64,000 nucleotides of DNA from Butyrivibrio sp. (GTDB lineage Bacteria; Bacillota; Clostridia; Lachnospirales; Lachnospiraceae): NCBI GenBank assembly GCA_015056655.1, contig SVFV01000011.1, positions 32,596 through 96,595 on the forward strand, given 5' to 3'. The position numbers and the translations under genes were made by a program. Position 1 is the stretch's first letter; each line of letters begins with the position of its first letter. Below the pieces are notes generated by a model. It saw nothing but the letters and a program-made list of their open reading frames with translations, did not search any database and was not told where the DNA came from. Shown here piece by piece: positions 1 to 8,738 of this stretch.

Positions 1-201
1 GATATTACTTCAAGCGACTTTGAGAAAAAAATAGAATTGCTCAGAAAGCTTGGAAGTGATCCTGATAGCGTATATTTTGCTATAGGATTCACGGCTGATG
101 AAAAAAGCGGAGATGTGAGAAAAGCACTTCGCGAGGCCTACAGGCAGATGGCAGATGAGAAGATGACATTTTATGAGCAGTATCCCGAAAAGGCAGTTTA
201 A
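1..201 (+). CDS. 3' end of a GGDEF-like (diguanylate cyclase type) protein, partial
   Basis: The frame is open from base 1 to a TAA at 199-201 and gives the last 66 residues of a protein whose start lies left of the window. The tail contains VYFAIGFTADEKSGDVRKA and then REAYRQMADEKMTFYE, which resembles the end of Lachnospiraceae GGDEF domains (SIG strand followed by the READ-MY-K helix). The GGDEF active-site loop itself is not in the window, so activity as a cyclic-di-GMP synthase cannot be judged. The family call is an inference from a short C-terminal stretch. A short inverted repeat (CCAAAGA/TCTTTGG, 223-241) follows, without a clear U tract. Confidence 0.5.
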   Translation, partial: DITSSDFEKKIELLRKLGSDPDSVYFAIGFTADEKSGDVRKALREAYRQMADEKMTFYEQYPEKAV

Positions 202-271
202 GCCTTTAAAGGTTAAGATATTCCAAAGAGATTTTCTTTGGAGAGGGTTTTCTTAGGAGGGAAATTTATCT

Positions 272-1360
272 ATGAAAAAGAGATTAGTCAGTTTGCTGAC
301 GATAATAGCTCTTTCTGTGTCCATGCTTGTTGGATGCGGGGGTGCGTCAGATACAACAGGTGATTCTGGGAACATTTCGCAGAACACTACAGATACTGCG
401 AAAAAGACAGCATCTGAAGAAAGCGGAGGAGATATCTCTGATAAGAAGGTTGGAGTATGTATCTATCAGTTCAGTGATAACTTCATGACTCTATTCAAAG
501 ATGAGCTCAAGAGCTATCTGGTAAATAAGGGATTTTCTGAAGATAATATTCTTATAGTTGATGGTCAGAATGATCAGAGCAAACAGAATAAGCAGATTCA
601 GGATTTCATAAATGATGGTGTGGATGTTCTCATCGTAAATGCAGTAAACACCTCAGATGCTGCTTCTATCACTGATATGGCTGTGGGAGCTAATGTTCCG
701 CTTGTTTACATCAACCGTGAGCCTGATGCAGATGAAGAGCAGAGATGGCAGGATAATAAATGGAATGTATGCTATGTTGGCTGCGATGCCCGTCAGTCTG
801 GAACCTACCAGGGCGAGATAATAGCTGATCTTGGAAAAAGCACAGTGGACTTAAATGGTGATGGCACAATACAGTACATCATGATTGAAGGTGATCCGGA
901 GAATGTAGATGCCAAGTACCGCACAGACTACTCCATCAAGGCTCTTGAGGATGCAGGCTGGAATGTAAGCTGTATGGCAGATGAAGTTGGTAATTGGGAG
1001 ATGGGCCAGGCAGAACAGCTTGTAGCAGATGCTCTTGCTGCTCACCCTGAGACAGAGGTTGTTTTCTGTAACAATGATGCAATGGCAATCGGTGCACTTA
1101 AGTCTATTGAGGCAGCAGGTCGCACAGTTGGAACAGATATTTATCTTGTAGGTGTGGATGCTCTTTCAGAAGCTCTGCAGTATGTAATGGATGGCAAGAT
1201 GACAGGTACGGTATTTAATGACCTGTTCTCACAGTCCCACAGTGCAGGCGATGCAGCTGCCCGTTATATCAAGGGTTCAAAGAATGATCATTACATTGGC
1301 TGTGATTACATTAAGGTTACAGCAAACAATGCAAAGGAAATTTACGATTCCATCAACTGA
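272..1360 (+). CDS. Galactose/methylgalactoside-type sugar-binding lipoprotein
   Basis: A 362-residue periplasmic-binding-protein type I (MglB/RbsB-like). The N-terminus is a lipoprotein signal with a hydrophobic core and lipobox LVGC (Cys at about 22), then a Ser/Thr/Gly-rich linker and two Rossmann-like lobes (VGVCIYQFSDNFM..., FCNNDAMAIGALKSIEAAG, LVGVDALSEAL). Such proteins deliver hexoses to MglA/MglC-type ABC transporters. No ATPase or permease gene is adjacent; the next gene is a DNA glycosylase behind a strong terminator, so this protein either serves a transporter encoded elsewhere or acts as a sensor partner. Start supported by AGGAGG at 255-260. The family is clear; galactose specificity is inferred. 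Confidence 0.85.
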   Translation: MKKRLVSLLTIIALSVSMLVGCGGASDTTGDSGNISQNTTDTAKKTASEESGGDISDKKVGVCIYQFSDNFMTLFKDELKSYLVNKGFSEDNILIVDGQNDQSKQNKQIQDFINDGVDVLIVNAVNTSDAASITDMAVGANVPLVYINREPDADEEQRWQDNKWNVCYVGCDARQSGTYQGEIIADLGKSTVDLNGDGTIQYIMIEGDPENVDAKYRTDYSIKALEDAGWNVSCMADEVGNWEMGQAEQLVADALAAHPETEVVFCNNDAMAIGALKSIEAAGRTVGTDIYLVGVDALSEALQYVMDGKMTGTVFNDLFSQSHSAGDAAARYIKGSKNDHYIGCDYIKVTANNAKEIYDSIN

Positions 1361-1378
1361 TTTTATTGCAAAAGTATC

Positions 1379-1416
1379 AGTGCGGATGCACAATAAAAAG
1401 TGCATCCGCACTTTTT
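1379..1416 (+). terminator. Rho-independent terminator after the sugar-binding lipoprotein gene
   Basis: A perfect 13-bp stem, AGTGCGGATGCAC (1379-1391) with GTGCATCCGCACT (1400-1412), has an A-rich loop and is followed by a T run. The GGAG ribosome site of the next gene lies just downstream at 1421-1424. Confidence 0.9.
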
Positions 1417-1430
1417 ATATGGAGTAATAC

Positions 1431-2291
1431 ATGATTATAGAGATAGAAGACGATTTTGATTTAAAGAAAATAATGATCAGTGGGCAGTGCTTCAGAGTTA
1501 AGGAAGTATGCGAAGGAGTGTTCCTTTTTGTGACTGGTGATCATGCATTATATATCAGGAAAAAAGAGAAAGCCTCGTATGAGATTTCCTGTACCAGAAA
1601 GGAATGGGAAAAGGTATGGGCTTCCTACTTTGACCTTGAAAGAAGCTATGCAGACATAGCTGAATCAGAGTATGGTAAGCACGAATTCTCAGACAGAGCA
1701 ATTGATTTTGGAAGAGGACTTAGAATACTTAAGCAGGACAAATGGGAGATGCTGATTAGCTTTATTATTTCCCAGAGAAAGAGTATTCCTGCCATAAGTA
1801 GTGCTGTGGAGTCGCTTTCAGAGAAGTTCGGAAAAAAGATAGAGCTAAGTAAAGATGCTGCAAAAGAGATATCAGAGTGGGGAGTACAGGATAAGTGCAT
1901 TTACGCTTTCCCGACATCAGAGGAACTGTCCAAGGCGAGCATGGACGACCTTAAGAGCTGCGGGCTTGGATACAGAGCACCTTATATAAAGGACGCAGTG
2001 GATAAGGTGGTTTCTGGAGAGCTGGACCTTGAAGAAATAGCTTCACTTGATGATGAGGCACTATTTGATAAGCTTCTTGAAGTCCATGGAGTTGGAAAAA
2101 AGGTTGCAAACTGCGTTCTTTTATTTGGATATTCAAGAACGGCAAGAGTTCCGATCGATGTCTGGATTGCAAGAGCTATCGACGAGGAATTTGGCGGAGA
2201 GAACATCTTCCCAAGGTTCGGAGAAAATGGCGGAATAGTTCAGCAGTATATTTTTTATTACGAGAAGAATTTCCCAAAGCTTGGGGAGTGA
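1431..2291 (+). CDS. 8-oxoguanine DNA glycosylase, OGG1/HhH-GPD type
   Basis: A 286-residue base-excision repair glycosylase/lyase that removes oxidised guanine from DNA. The N-terminal OGG domain carries SGQCFRV (about residues 17-23), equivalent to the SGQ(A/C)FRW motif. The C-terminal helix-hairpin-helix GPD domain has EVHGVGKKVANCVLLFG with the expected catalytic Lys at about 224, and RVPIDVWIARAI with catalytic Asp at about 243. Both catalytic residues are present, so the enzyme should be active. It is close to thiN (26-bp gap). Other HhH-GPD enzymes such as AlkA are less likely given the N-terminal domain. Confidence 0.85.
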   Translation: MIIEIEDDFDLKKIMISGQCFRVKEVCEGVFLFVTGDHALYIRKKEKASYEISCTRKEWEKVWASYFDLERSYADIAESEYGKHEFSDRAIDFGRGLRILKQDKWEMLISFIISQRKSIPAISSAVESLSEKFGKKIELSKDAAKEISEWGVQDKCIYAFPTSEELSKASMDDLKSCGLGYRAPYIKDAVDKVVSGELDLEEIASLDDEALFDKLLEVHGVGKKVANCVLLFGYSRTARVPIDVWIARAIDEEFGGENIFPRFGENGGIVQQYIFYYEKNFPKLGE

Positions 2292-2317
2292 ACAATTGGT
2301 AGGAAGAATCTGATCTT

Positions 2318-2956
2318 ATGAAAAAATGTGTGATAATTGGTGGTTCTGAAATAAGAAATTATGAGTGGGTAAAAAGCCACATTAATGAGGGAGACTTCTG
2401 CATTTATTGTGACAGTGGGCTTTATCATCTTGAGAGCCTTGGGGCAGAGCCAGGACTAATTCTTGGAGATTTTGACTCCCACCCTGAGCCTGATATGGAT
2501 GTTGAAACAATAAAGCTTCCAACTGAGAAGGATGACACAGATACTGTTTATGCAGTTAAAGAGGCCATAAAGAGAGGCTATACAGATTTTGTTCTCGTTG
2601 GCGTTATTGGCAAAAGGTTCGACCACACTCTTGGGAATCTTTCAATTTTACTGATGCTTCATGAAAAGAATTTAAGCGCCGTTATAGTTGATGATTATTC
2701 TGAGATAAGAGTGATCTCAAAGGAAAATGGTGTTGTTACGGTGGATGACGACTGCAAGTACTTCTCGATTCTCTGCGCTGGGGGATGTGCCAAGGGAATA
2801 AAGATAGAGGATGCAAAGTACAACCTGGAAAATGCCGATCTGACCATGGAATTTCCTCTTGGGGTAAGTAATGAGGTTCTACCAGGTAAAATGGCGAAGA
2901 TTTCAGTAAATGAGGGAAGACTTTTCCTGATAAAGATAGTAGATAAGAACGCCTGA
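2318..2956 (+). CDS. thiN: Thiamine pyrophosphokinase
   Basis: A 212-residue cytosolic enzyme that transfers pyrophosphate from ATP to thiamine to give thiamine diphosphate. Diagnostic motifs are CDSGLYHLESLG, LGDFDSH (GDFDS, metal and ATP binding), LPTEKDDTDT and GVIGKRFDHTLGN, in family order; the C-terminal beta-sandwich carries the thiamine-binding half. Length is typical of bacterial TPK. It lies between the glycosylase and the PHP gene and may share the glycosylase transcript. No TPP riboswitch is visible upstream. Confidence 0.93.
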   Translation: MKKCVIIGGSEIRNYEWVKSHINEGDFCIYCDSGLYHLESLGAEPGLILGDFDSHPEPDMDVETIKLPTEKDDTDTVYAVKEAIKRGYTDFVLVGVIGKRFDHTLGNLSILLMLHEKNLSAVIVDDYSEIRVISKENGVVTVDDDCKYFSILCAGGCAKGIKIEDAKYNLENADLTMEFPLGVSNEVLPGKMAKISVNEGRLFLIKIVDKNA

Positions 2957-3030
2957 GGTCGTAAAGTCTCAAATATGTTGAAAGAATGCATCATTAAGGG
3001 GTAAATTATATATTGGACGGGGGATGAAAA

Positions 3031-3843
3031 ATGTATAGTATAAAATGTGATGCTCATACACACACGCTATATTCTGCGCATGCGTATTCAACTATAGAAG
3101 AAAATGTAAGGGCGGCTTCAGAGCTGGGGCTTGAGCTTTTAGCGAGCACAGACCATTTCAGCTCAATGGTTGTGGCTGCGGATGAGGATATCAGATCATA
3201 TCAGTTTTTCACAAATCAGGATATCTGGAAGAGAGTCTGGCATGGAGTTAAGGTGCTACGTGGCTGCGAGGTGGATATAGTAAGCCCTGAGGGATATCTT
3301 TTTGGAATGGGCATGCCCATGAAAAAGAGAATCACAGGGGATCCTTTCAAAGAGGAAACGGATCTTTTTGAGAGAACAACAGGTAAGCTTGATTTCATGA
3401 TAGCCAGCGTCCATGGAAAATGGGGACTTCAGGGGATAAGCAAAGAGCAGGCAACCAGGATGTATATTACTGTCATCGAGGATCCAAGGGTATTGATGCT
3501 GGGGCATCTTGGAAGAGCTGGCATTGATTTTGAACTGGATGAGCTTTTGAAGGTCTGCAAAGAGCTGAACAAGCCGGTTGAGATAAACGAATCCAGCTTT
3601 ATATGCGGGGAAGGAATACCAGAAAAGTGTAAGGAAATAGCGGTTCGCTGCGCTGAGCTTGGGACAATGATATGCGTTAATACAGATGCGCATATTTCAA
3701 CGGATGTTGGAGTTTTCCCCGGCGCTATAAATATGCTAAGGGAGATAGAATTTCCTGAGGAGCTCATAATGAACAGGGATAGTGAGAGCTTCCTTGCAAA
3801 TTATTACAAAGCGGGTTTTAAAGAGATTGAATTCGATAAATAG
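3031..3843 (+). CDS. PHP-domain phosphoesterase
   Basis: A 270-residue PHP (polymerase and histidinol phosphatase) family metal-dependent phosphoesterase of the YcdX-like group. Metal ligands appear in order: CDAHTHT (His9, His11), SAHAYS (His17), STDHFS (Asp-His), GCEVDI (Glu), SVHGKWG, LGHLGRAG and NTDAHIS. There is no signal peptide, so it is cytosolic. The ribosome site GGGGGAT is at about 3017-3023. Only 29 bp separate its stop from the ABC transporter ATPase start, so it is probably the first gene of that operon and may dephosphorylate the imported substrate or a product of it. The substrate is unknown; the link to transport is an inference from position. Confidence 0.8.
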   Translation: MYSIKCDAHTHTLYSAHAYSTIEENVRAASELGLELLASTDHFSSMVVAADEDIRSYQFFTNQDIWKRVWHGVKVLRGCEVDIVSPEGYLFGMGMPMKKRITGDPFKEETDLFERTTGKLDFMIASVHGKWGLQGISKEQATRMYITVIEDPRVLMLGHLGRAGIDFELDELLKVCKELNKPVEINESSFICGEGIPEKCKEIAVRCAELGTMICVNTDAHISTDVGVFPGAINMLREIEFPEELIMNRDSESFLANYYKAGFKEIEFDK

Positions 3844-3872
3844 GAGGAGCCACCATCTGGTGGTAATTGGTT
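3842..3872 (+). promoter_or_regulatory. Ribosome site separated from its start codon by a small hairpin
   Basis: AGGAGGAG (3842-3849) lies 23 nt from ATG 3873, too far for normal use. The gap begins with a perfect hairpin CCACC-ATCT-GGTGG (3850-3863). If folded, it leaves a 9-nt spacer (3864-3872) between the ribosome site and the ATG, the ideal distance. A TTG at 3867 is the only in-frame alternative start. Confidence 0.55.
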
Positions 3873-5033
3873 ATGAAGATTGTTCTGGAACATCTGACAA
3901 AGAAATTTCCAAACAGAAACAGGAAAATTAAAAGTGATGTCATCGCAGTAAATGACTTTACCTATGAGATTCCGGATGGAAAGCTTGTAGGTTTACTTGG
4001 CCCTTCCGGATGTGGAAAAAGTACGGTTTTAAACCTTATAAGCGGACTTGAAAAGCCAACAAGCGGAAAGATTTATTTTGGAGATGATGACGTGACAGAC
4101 CTCCCCGCAGAGAACAGAGGCGTGGGACTGGTCTTTCAGAATTATGCACTTTATCCACATCTGAATGTGAGAGACAATATCAGATTCCCTTTGGAAAATT
4201 TCAGGGGAGATAAGAAACTGAACAAGGATGAGATGGAGAGAATGGTAATGGAGGCTGCAAAGCTTGTGCAGATCCAGGAGCTTCTCGACAGAAAGCCCTC
4301 TGAGATGTCAGGTGGTCAGCAGCAGAGAGTGGCAATTGCAAGAGCACTTGTAAAAAAGCCCAGAGTGCTTCTGCTTGATGAGCCCCTTTCCAACCTTGAT
4401 GCAAGATTAAGACTCCAGACCAGAGAGGAGCTTAAGAGAATTCAGCTTGAGACGGGGATTACTACAATATTTGTAACTCATGACCAGGAAGAGGCCATGA
4501 GTATTTCCGATACAATCGTTGTTATGCAGGAAGGCAGAATTATGCAGCAGGGAGAGCCTCAGCTTGTTTATGACAAACCTGAGAATCTTTTTGTAGCAAA
4601 GTTCCTTGGTACGCCACAGATAAATGTATTTAATGGTGAGATCAGAACTAACGGAATCTATATCGGTGAAGACAGGGGTATGGAGCTTCCTGAATCAGTG
4701 AAGGCATTGGCAATTGGAAGTGCTGATATCAGTATGACCAAAGGCAAAAAGGTATATGTTGCAGTTCGTCCTGAAGGCTTCGAACCGGATAATTCCTGGG
4801 GCGGAAGAAGTACCTCCTGCGATATGAGACTCATCTGCGAGTTCAGAAAGCTCGAAGTTATGGGAAGAGATTCAAGTATTTTGAGTGCGCATAAAGCAAT
4901 GGATGGCGCTGTTGTCAGATCCATAATTACATCTGGAACAGAGATCAAAACTCCCGGAGGAGAGATAGCATTTAAGCTTAAGCCCGGAAAGGTTCACGTC
5001 TTTGATGCAGAAACCGGAAAGGTTATTGAGTAA
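3873..5033 (+). CDS. ABC importer ATP-binding protein, MalK/UgpC type
   Basis: About 386 residues. This ATPase energises a carbohydrate-uptake (CUT1) ABC importer at the inner face of the membrane. Walker A is GPSGCGKST (about residues 43-51), the Q loop is in VFQNYALYPH, the signature is MSGGQQQRVAIARAL, Walker B is VLLLDEPLSNLD, and the switch His is in FVTHDQEEAMS. The C-terminal 130 residues form the OB-fold regulatory domain typical of MalK/UgpC/MsmK. I chose ATG 3873 over an in-frame TTG at 3867 because it fits a hairpin-shortened ribosome-site spacing. Two permeases and a binding protein follow directly. Substrate is not determined by this subunit. Confidence 0.9.
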   Translation: MKIVLEHLTKKFPNRNRKIKSDVIAVNDFTYEIPDGKLVGLLGPSGCGKSTVLNLISGLEKPTSGKIYFGDDDVTDLPAENRGVGLVFQNYALYPHLNVRDNIRFPLENFRGDKKLNKDEMERMVMEAAKLVQIQELLDRKPSEMSGGQQQRVAIARALVKKPRVLLLDEPLSNLDARLRLQTREELKRIQLETGITTIFVTHDQEEAMSISDTIVVMQEGRIMQQGEPQLVYDKPENLFVAKFLGTPQINVFNGEIRTNGIYIGEDRGMELPESVKALAIGSADISMTKGKKVYVAVRPEGFEPDNSWGGRSTSCDMRLICEFRKLEVMGRDSSILSAHKAMDGAVVRSIITSGTEIKTPGGEIAFKLKPGKVHVFDAETGKVIE

Positions 5034-5043
5034 AGGGGTTACT

Positions 5044-5943
5044 ATGGAAAACAGAAAGCAGACGATTACGGCGTGGCTATGCCTTTTACCGGCAATAATC
5101 TTCCTGGGGATTTTCCTTGTATATCCCCTTATAGATGTTCTTATTTACTCCTTCGAAGAAGGATACAACTTCGCATCCCAGAAATATTTTGGGCTTGGAA
5201 GCTACAACTATTCATACGTCTTACATGATCCGTATTTTATTAAGGCGCTGAAAAACACATTTATAATAGTTATCATTACTGTGCCACTTTCCACAGGACT
5301 GGCTCTTATAATTTCACTTGGCTTAAGCTCTATAACAAAGCTTCGTGAGCTTTTTCAGACAATCTATTTTTTACCCTATGTTACTAATACACTGGCGGTA
5401 GGTCTTGTTTTCATGATCCTTTTCAAGAAAACTGCTTATACCGACGGAATGATAAATCTGATAATTAACTTCTTTGGCGGAGAATCAGTGGACTTTATTG
5501 AGGGCCCTTATGCAGCAAAGATGTTTGTAATGTGCTTTTACACAATCTGGGTTGTACTGCCCTTCAAGGTTTTGATCCTCACAAGTAATCTGGCATCAGT
5601 TGACCCGATTTACTACAAGGCTGCTAAGATTGATGCTACGCCGAAGTGGAGAGTTTTTTGGAAAATCACATTGCCAATGATTTCTCCCATGATTTTCTAT
5701 TTGTTTATAACTGGATTTATCGGGGCGTTTAAGGCCTATAGCGATGAGGTCGCTCTGTTTGGAACGGACCTCAATGCCGCAGGAATGAACACCATCGTTG
5801 GATATATTTACGATATGCTCTATGGAAACAGTGGCGGATATCCGTCCTATGCTTCGGCAGCAGCCATTATCCTTTTTGCGATAGTGTTTACGATTACAAT
5901 GATCAACCTAATGGTCAGCAAGAAAACTGTTTATTATCAGTAA
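5044..5943 (+). CDS. ABC sugar importer permease, MalF/UgpA type
   Basis: About 299 residues with six predicted membrane spans (first around LCLLPAIIFLGIFLVYPLI). The EAA loop that docks to the ATPase is at YYKAAKIDATPKWRVFWKIT. It pairs with the next permease to form the transmembrane channel. The open frame extends back to 5002 inside the ATPase gene, but ATG 5044 is preceded by AAAGGGG and gives the usual short cytoplasmic N-terminus (MENRKQTITAW), so I chose it. Confidence 0.88.
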   Translation: MENRKQTITAWLCLLPAIIFLGIFLVYPLIDVLIYSFEEGYNFASQKYFGLGSYNYSYVLHDPYFIKALKNTFIIVIITVPLSTGLALIISLGLSSITKLRELFQTIYFLPYVTNTLAVGLVFMILFKKTAYTDGMINLIINFFGGESVDFIEGPYAAKMFVMCFYTIWVVLPFKVLILTSNLASVDPIYYKAAKIDATPKWRVFWKITLPMISPMIFYLFITGFIGAFKAYSDEVALFGTDLNAAGMNTIVGYIYDMLYGNSGGYPSYASAAAIILFAIVFTITMINLMVSKKTVYYQ

Positions 5944-5953
5944 GGAAAATAGT

Positions 5954-6829
5954 ATGTCAGAGAATCAGGATTACGAAAAAATAGAAAAAAGAGCAGCGGC
6001 GAAAGAGCTTGCCTATAATGTCATTCGCTATGCTTTTCTCATATTCTGGGCAATCATAGTGCTGTTCCCGTTTTACTGGATGATTCTTACATCCTTTAAA
6101 AGCTACAGCTCTTACAATGGAGAGTACATTCCAAAGCTCTATATCACATCTCCGACCTTCCAGAATTATGTAGATGCATTTACTGAGGTTTCACTTGGAA
6201 GATATCTTATCAACACCTTCGTTTTCACAGTGGTTACAACAGCTATAATGCTTGTCATTGTGGTGCTTTCAGCTTTTGCATTTTCAAGACTTCAGTTCAG
6301 AGGGAAAAACATAGTGTTTGCGCTTTTCCTTTCACTTATGATGATCCCTAACGAGCTGGTTATCATCACAAACTATGTTACGATCACGAATTTTAGTCTG
6401 AGAAATACAATGACTGGTCTGGTGCTGCCTTCAGTTATTTCGGTGTTCTACATCTATCTGTTAAAGGAAAACTTTGAGCAGATTCCGGATGAACTCTACA
6501 AGGCGGCAAAGGTAGATGGTACTTCTGATATGAGGTATCTGTGGCGTGTAATGATTCCGATTTCACGGCCCACACTTATAACCATCACAATCCTCAAGGT
6601 AATCGAGTGCTGGAATTTATATATCTGGCCGAGACTTATTACAGATGATTCCAGTCATTTCCTGGTATCCAACGGTATTCAGGAAATCAGGGAAAATGGT
6701 TTTGGACGAGAGAATATCCCTGCGATGATGGCAGCAGTTGTGGCTATCTCGCTTCCGCTCATGGTTCTTTTTCTGATATTCAGAAGAAAAATCATGGCAG
6801 GCGTTGCAAGAGGAGGTACCAAGGGATGA
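5954..6829 (+). CDS. ABC sugar importer permease, MalG/UgpE type
   Basis: A 291-residue second permease of the CUT1 importer, with about six membrane spans (first around FLIFWAIIVLFPFYWMI). The EAA loop is LYKAAKVDGTSDMRYLWRVM, followed by the conserved IPISRPTL. It starts 10 bp after the first permease, and its stop overlaps the start of the binding-protein gene (ATGA at 6826-6829), indicating translational coupling within one operon. Confidence 0.88.
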   Translation: MSENQDYEKIEKRAAAKELAYNVIRYAFLIFWAIIVLFPFYWMILTSFKSYSSYNGEYIPKLYITSPTFQNYVDAFTEVSLGRYLINTFVFTVVTTAIMLVIVVLSAFAFSRLQFRGKNIVFALFLSLMMIPNELVIITNYVTITNFSLRNTMTGLVLPSVISVFYIYLLKENFEQIPDELYKAAKVDGTSDMRYLWRVMIPISRPTLITITILKVIECWNLYIWPRLITDDSSHFLVSNGIQEIRENGFGRENIPAMMAAVVAISLPLMVLFLIFRRKIMAGVARGGTKG

Positions 6830-8517
6830 GTATTATGAAAGTATTTGGGCTTTCCTCTGATTCTGGGAAAAGAAGAACGGTGTTAAAGAAAAGCGCTCGC
6901 CTTGGTGCTGCGTGTCTCGTGATGGCAGCAGGGCTTGTTCTCAGTGCATGTCATGGCTCGAAGGACAGCAGTGAGTTTAAGATTCCGGAAAGCTTTGATG
7001 AGTCAAGGAACTATGAGATTACCTTCTGGGCAAAGAATGACACAAACATAAATCAGTCAAGAATTTATGAGAAGGCGATAACTGATTTTGAGAAGATTTA
7101 TCCCAATATCAAGGTAAATCTGCGTCTTTACACGGATTATGGAAAAATCTACAACGACGTAATAACTAATATTTCCACAGATACCACGCCAAATGTGTGC
7201 ATCACTTACCCTGATCACATAGCAACATATCTTACCGGTGCAGATACGGTGGTTCCTTTGGATGATCTTTTTATTGATAAGAATTATGGGTTGTCGGGGG
7301 ATATGGTAAAGTTTGATGCTCCCACTAAGGATGAGATAATTCCAGAGTTTTTGTCTGAGTTGAAGATTGGAGAGCATTACTATGGCATCCCGTATATGAG
7401 ATCAACGGAAGCCTTGTATGTGAACAAGACCTATGTTGAAAAGCTGGGATTTGCGATGCCTGAGACTATTTCCTGGGATTTTATATGGGAAGTGTCTGAG
7501 AAGGCAACGGAGAAAAATGAGGATGGAACCTTTAAGGTAAATGGACAGAAGGTTCTTATACCGTTTATCTACAAATCAACTGATAACATGATGATCCAGA
7601 TGCTAAAGCAGCAAGGTGCAAAGTATTCAGATGCCCTGGGCGATATCGGACTTTTCAGTGATGTGACAAAGGGTGATCTTTTGAATATTGCTGAGCATAC
7701 GAAATCCGGAGCATTTTCTACCTTTAAGATTTCCGGATACCCTGCAAACTTCCTAAACGCAGGACAGTGCATATTTGCAGTTGATTCAACCGCAGGCGCT
7801 ACTTGGATGGGATCAAATGCTCCTCTTTGCGATATCGCAGAAGATAAGATTGTTGATTTTGAAACGGCTGTTTATCCAATTCCGCAGTTTGTGGACAACA
7901 AAGGAAATGCCATAACTAAAGAGGCAGAAGGTGCGGAAGGCTATAGATTTGCGATGATTTCTCAGGGACCTTCAATGTGTGTGTTTAACAAAAAGGATCC
8001 GCAGGAGGTTCTGGCATCCTGGCTCTTTGCTCAGTACATGCTGACCAATGACGTACAGATAGCCTACGCTGAAACAGAAGGCTATGTACCTGTAACTGCA
8101 AAGGCACAGCAGTCAGCAGAGTATCAGGATTATCTTTCAAGAGCTGGCGAGGACAACAGCACCTACTATGATGTGAAGATTAAGGCTACAAAGCTTCTTC
8201 TTGAGAATCAGCAGTACACCTTTGTAACCAGCGTATTTAATGGTTCTACATCACTTCGAGACGCTTCTGGACAGCTGATTGAGAATGTCACAAAGGCTGT
8301 TCGAAGAAAAACAAAAGTGGATGAAGAATTTATAGATAATATGTATACAGATGTGATAAGTCTCTACAGACTGGATCAGACTTCTGCAGCTGGAAATGGC
8401 AAGGCAGAGCTTGGAGAACTTCCAAAAGAGTCAGTCTGGCTCATCAAAGCACTTGTTGCAATCTGGGTATTTATGGGAATGTATTTGATATCCCAAAACA
8501 AAAATAATAAGCAGTGA
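6826..8517 (+). CDS. ABC importer solute-binding lipoprotein with an extra C-terminal membrane anchor
   Basis: A 563-residue extracellular solute-binding protein (family 1, UgpB/MalE-like): YEITFWAKNDTN at the start of lobe 1, ITYPDHIATYL, IPYMRSTEALYVNK and ASWLFAQYML. The N-terminus has an unusually long basic n-region (to about residue 26), then a hydrophobic core and lipobox LSAC (Cys about 42). The last 28 residues contain a second hydrophobic span (VWLIKALVAIWVFMGMYLI) followed by a polar, Asn/Lys-rich tail, which would give anchors at both ends. It is larger than the usual 420-450 residues of the family. Last gene of the operon; a terminator follows. Substrate unknown; with a PHP phosphoesterase in the operon, a phosphorylated compound such as glycerol-3-phosphate is possible. 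Confidence 0.85.
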   Translation: MSIMKVFGLSSDSGKRRTVLKKSARLGAACLVMAAGLVLSACHGSKDSSEFKIPESFDESRNYEITFWAKNDTNINQSRIYEKAITDFEKIYPNIKVNLRLYTDYGKIYNDVITNISTDTTPNVCITYPDHIATYLTGADTVVPLDDLFIDKNYGLSGDMVKFDAPTKDEIIPEFLSELKIGEHYYGIPYMRSTEALYVNKTYVEKLGFAMPETISWDFIWEVSEKATEKNEDGTFKVNGQKVLIPFIYKSTDNMMIQMLKQQGAKYSDALGDIGLFSDVTKGDLLNIAEHTKSGAFSTFKISGYPANFLNAGQCIFAVDSTAGATWMGSNAPLCDIAEDKIVDFETAVYPIPQFVDNKGNAITKEAEGAEGYRFAMISQGPSMCVFNKKDPQEVLASWLFAQYMLTNDVQIAYAETEGYVPVTAKAQQSAEYQDYLSRAGEDNSTYYDVKIKATKLLLENQQYTFVTSVFNGSTSLRDASGQLIENVTKAVRRKTKVDEEFIDNMYTDVISLYRLDQTSAAGNGKAELGELPKESVWLIKALVAIWVFMGMYLISQNKNNKQ

Positions 8518-8530
8518 TTTTGCCGTTAAA

Positions 8531-8600
8531 TGGGCGATTTTGCAGGCACTTGGCTCTAATGCTTAAATGTTTGTAAAATCGCTCATATTTTATTGTTTTT
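8531..8600 (+). terminator. Terminator of the PHP/ABC importer operon
   Basis: A 14-bp stem with two G-U pairs, TGGGCGATTTTGCA (8531-8544) against TGTAAAATCGCTCA (8572-8585), is followed by ATTTTATTGTTTTTT. The loop is long (27 nt). The rest of 8600-8738 is AT rich and holds the likely promoter of the ATP synthase operon, but no clear sigma-A pair could be fixed. Confidence 0.7.
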
Positions 8601-8738
8601 TCTGAATAATACTTGTATTATTGAAATATATGTTGCAATATTTCGGTTATTTTTAAATTGCAATATAAATTTTGGACAAGCTGCAGAATTTGCAGAATTG
8701 CTTGTCATGTCTATAAATTCAGTAAAAATAAGGTTTTT

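Noticed and set aside
223..241. Terminator after the GGDEF-like fragment
   Set aside because: The CCAAAGA/TCTTTGG stem is short and no T run follows; kept only as a note in the first entry.
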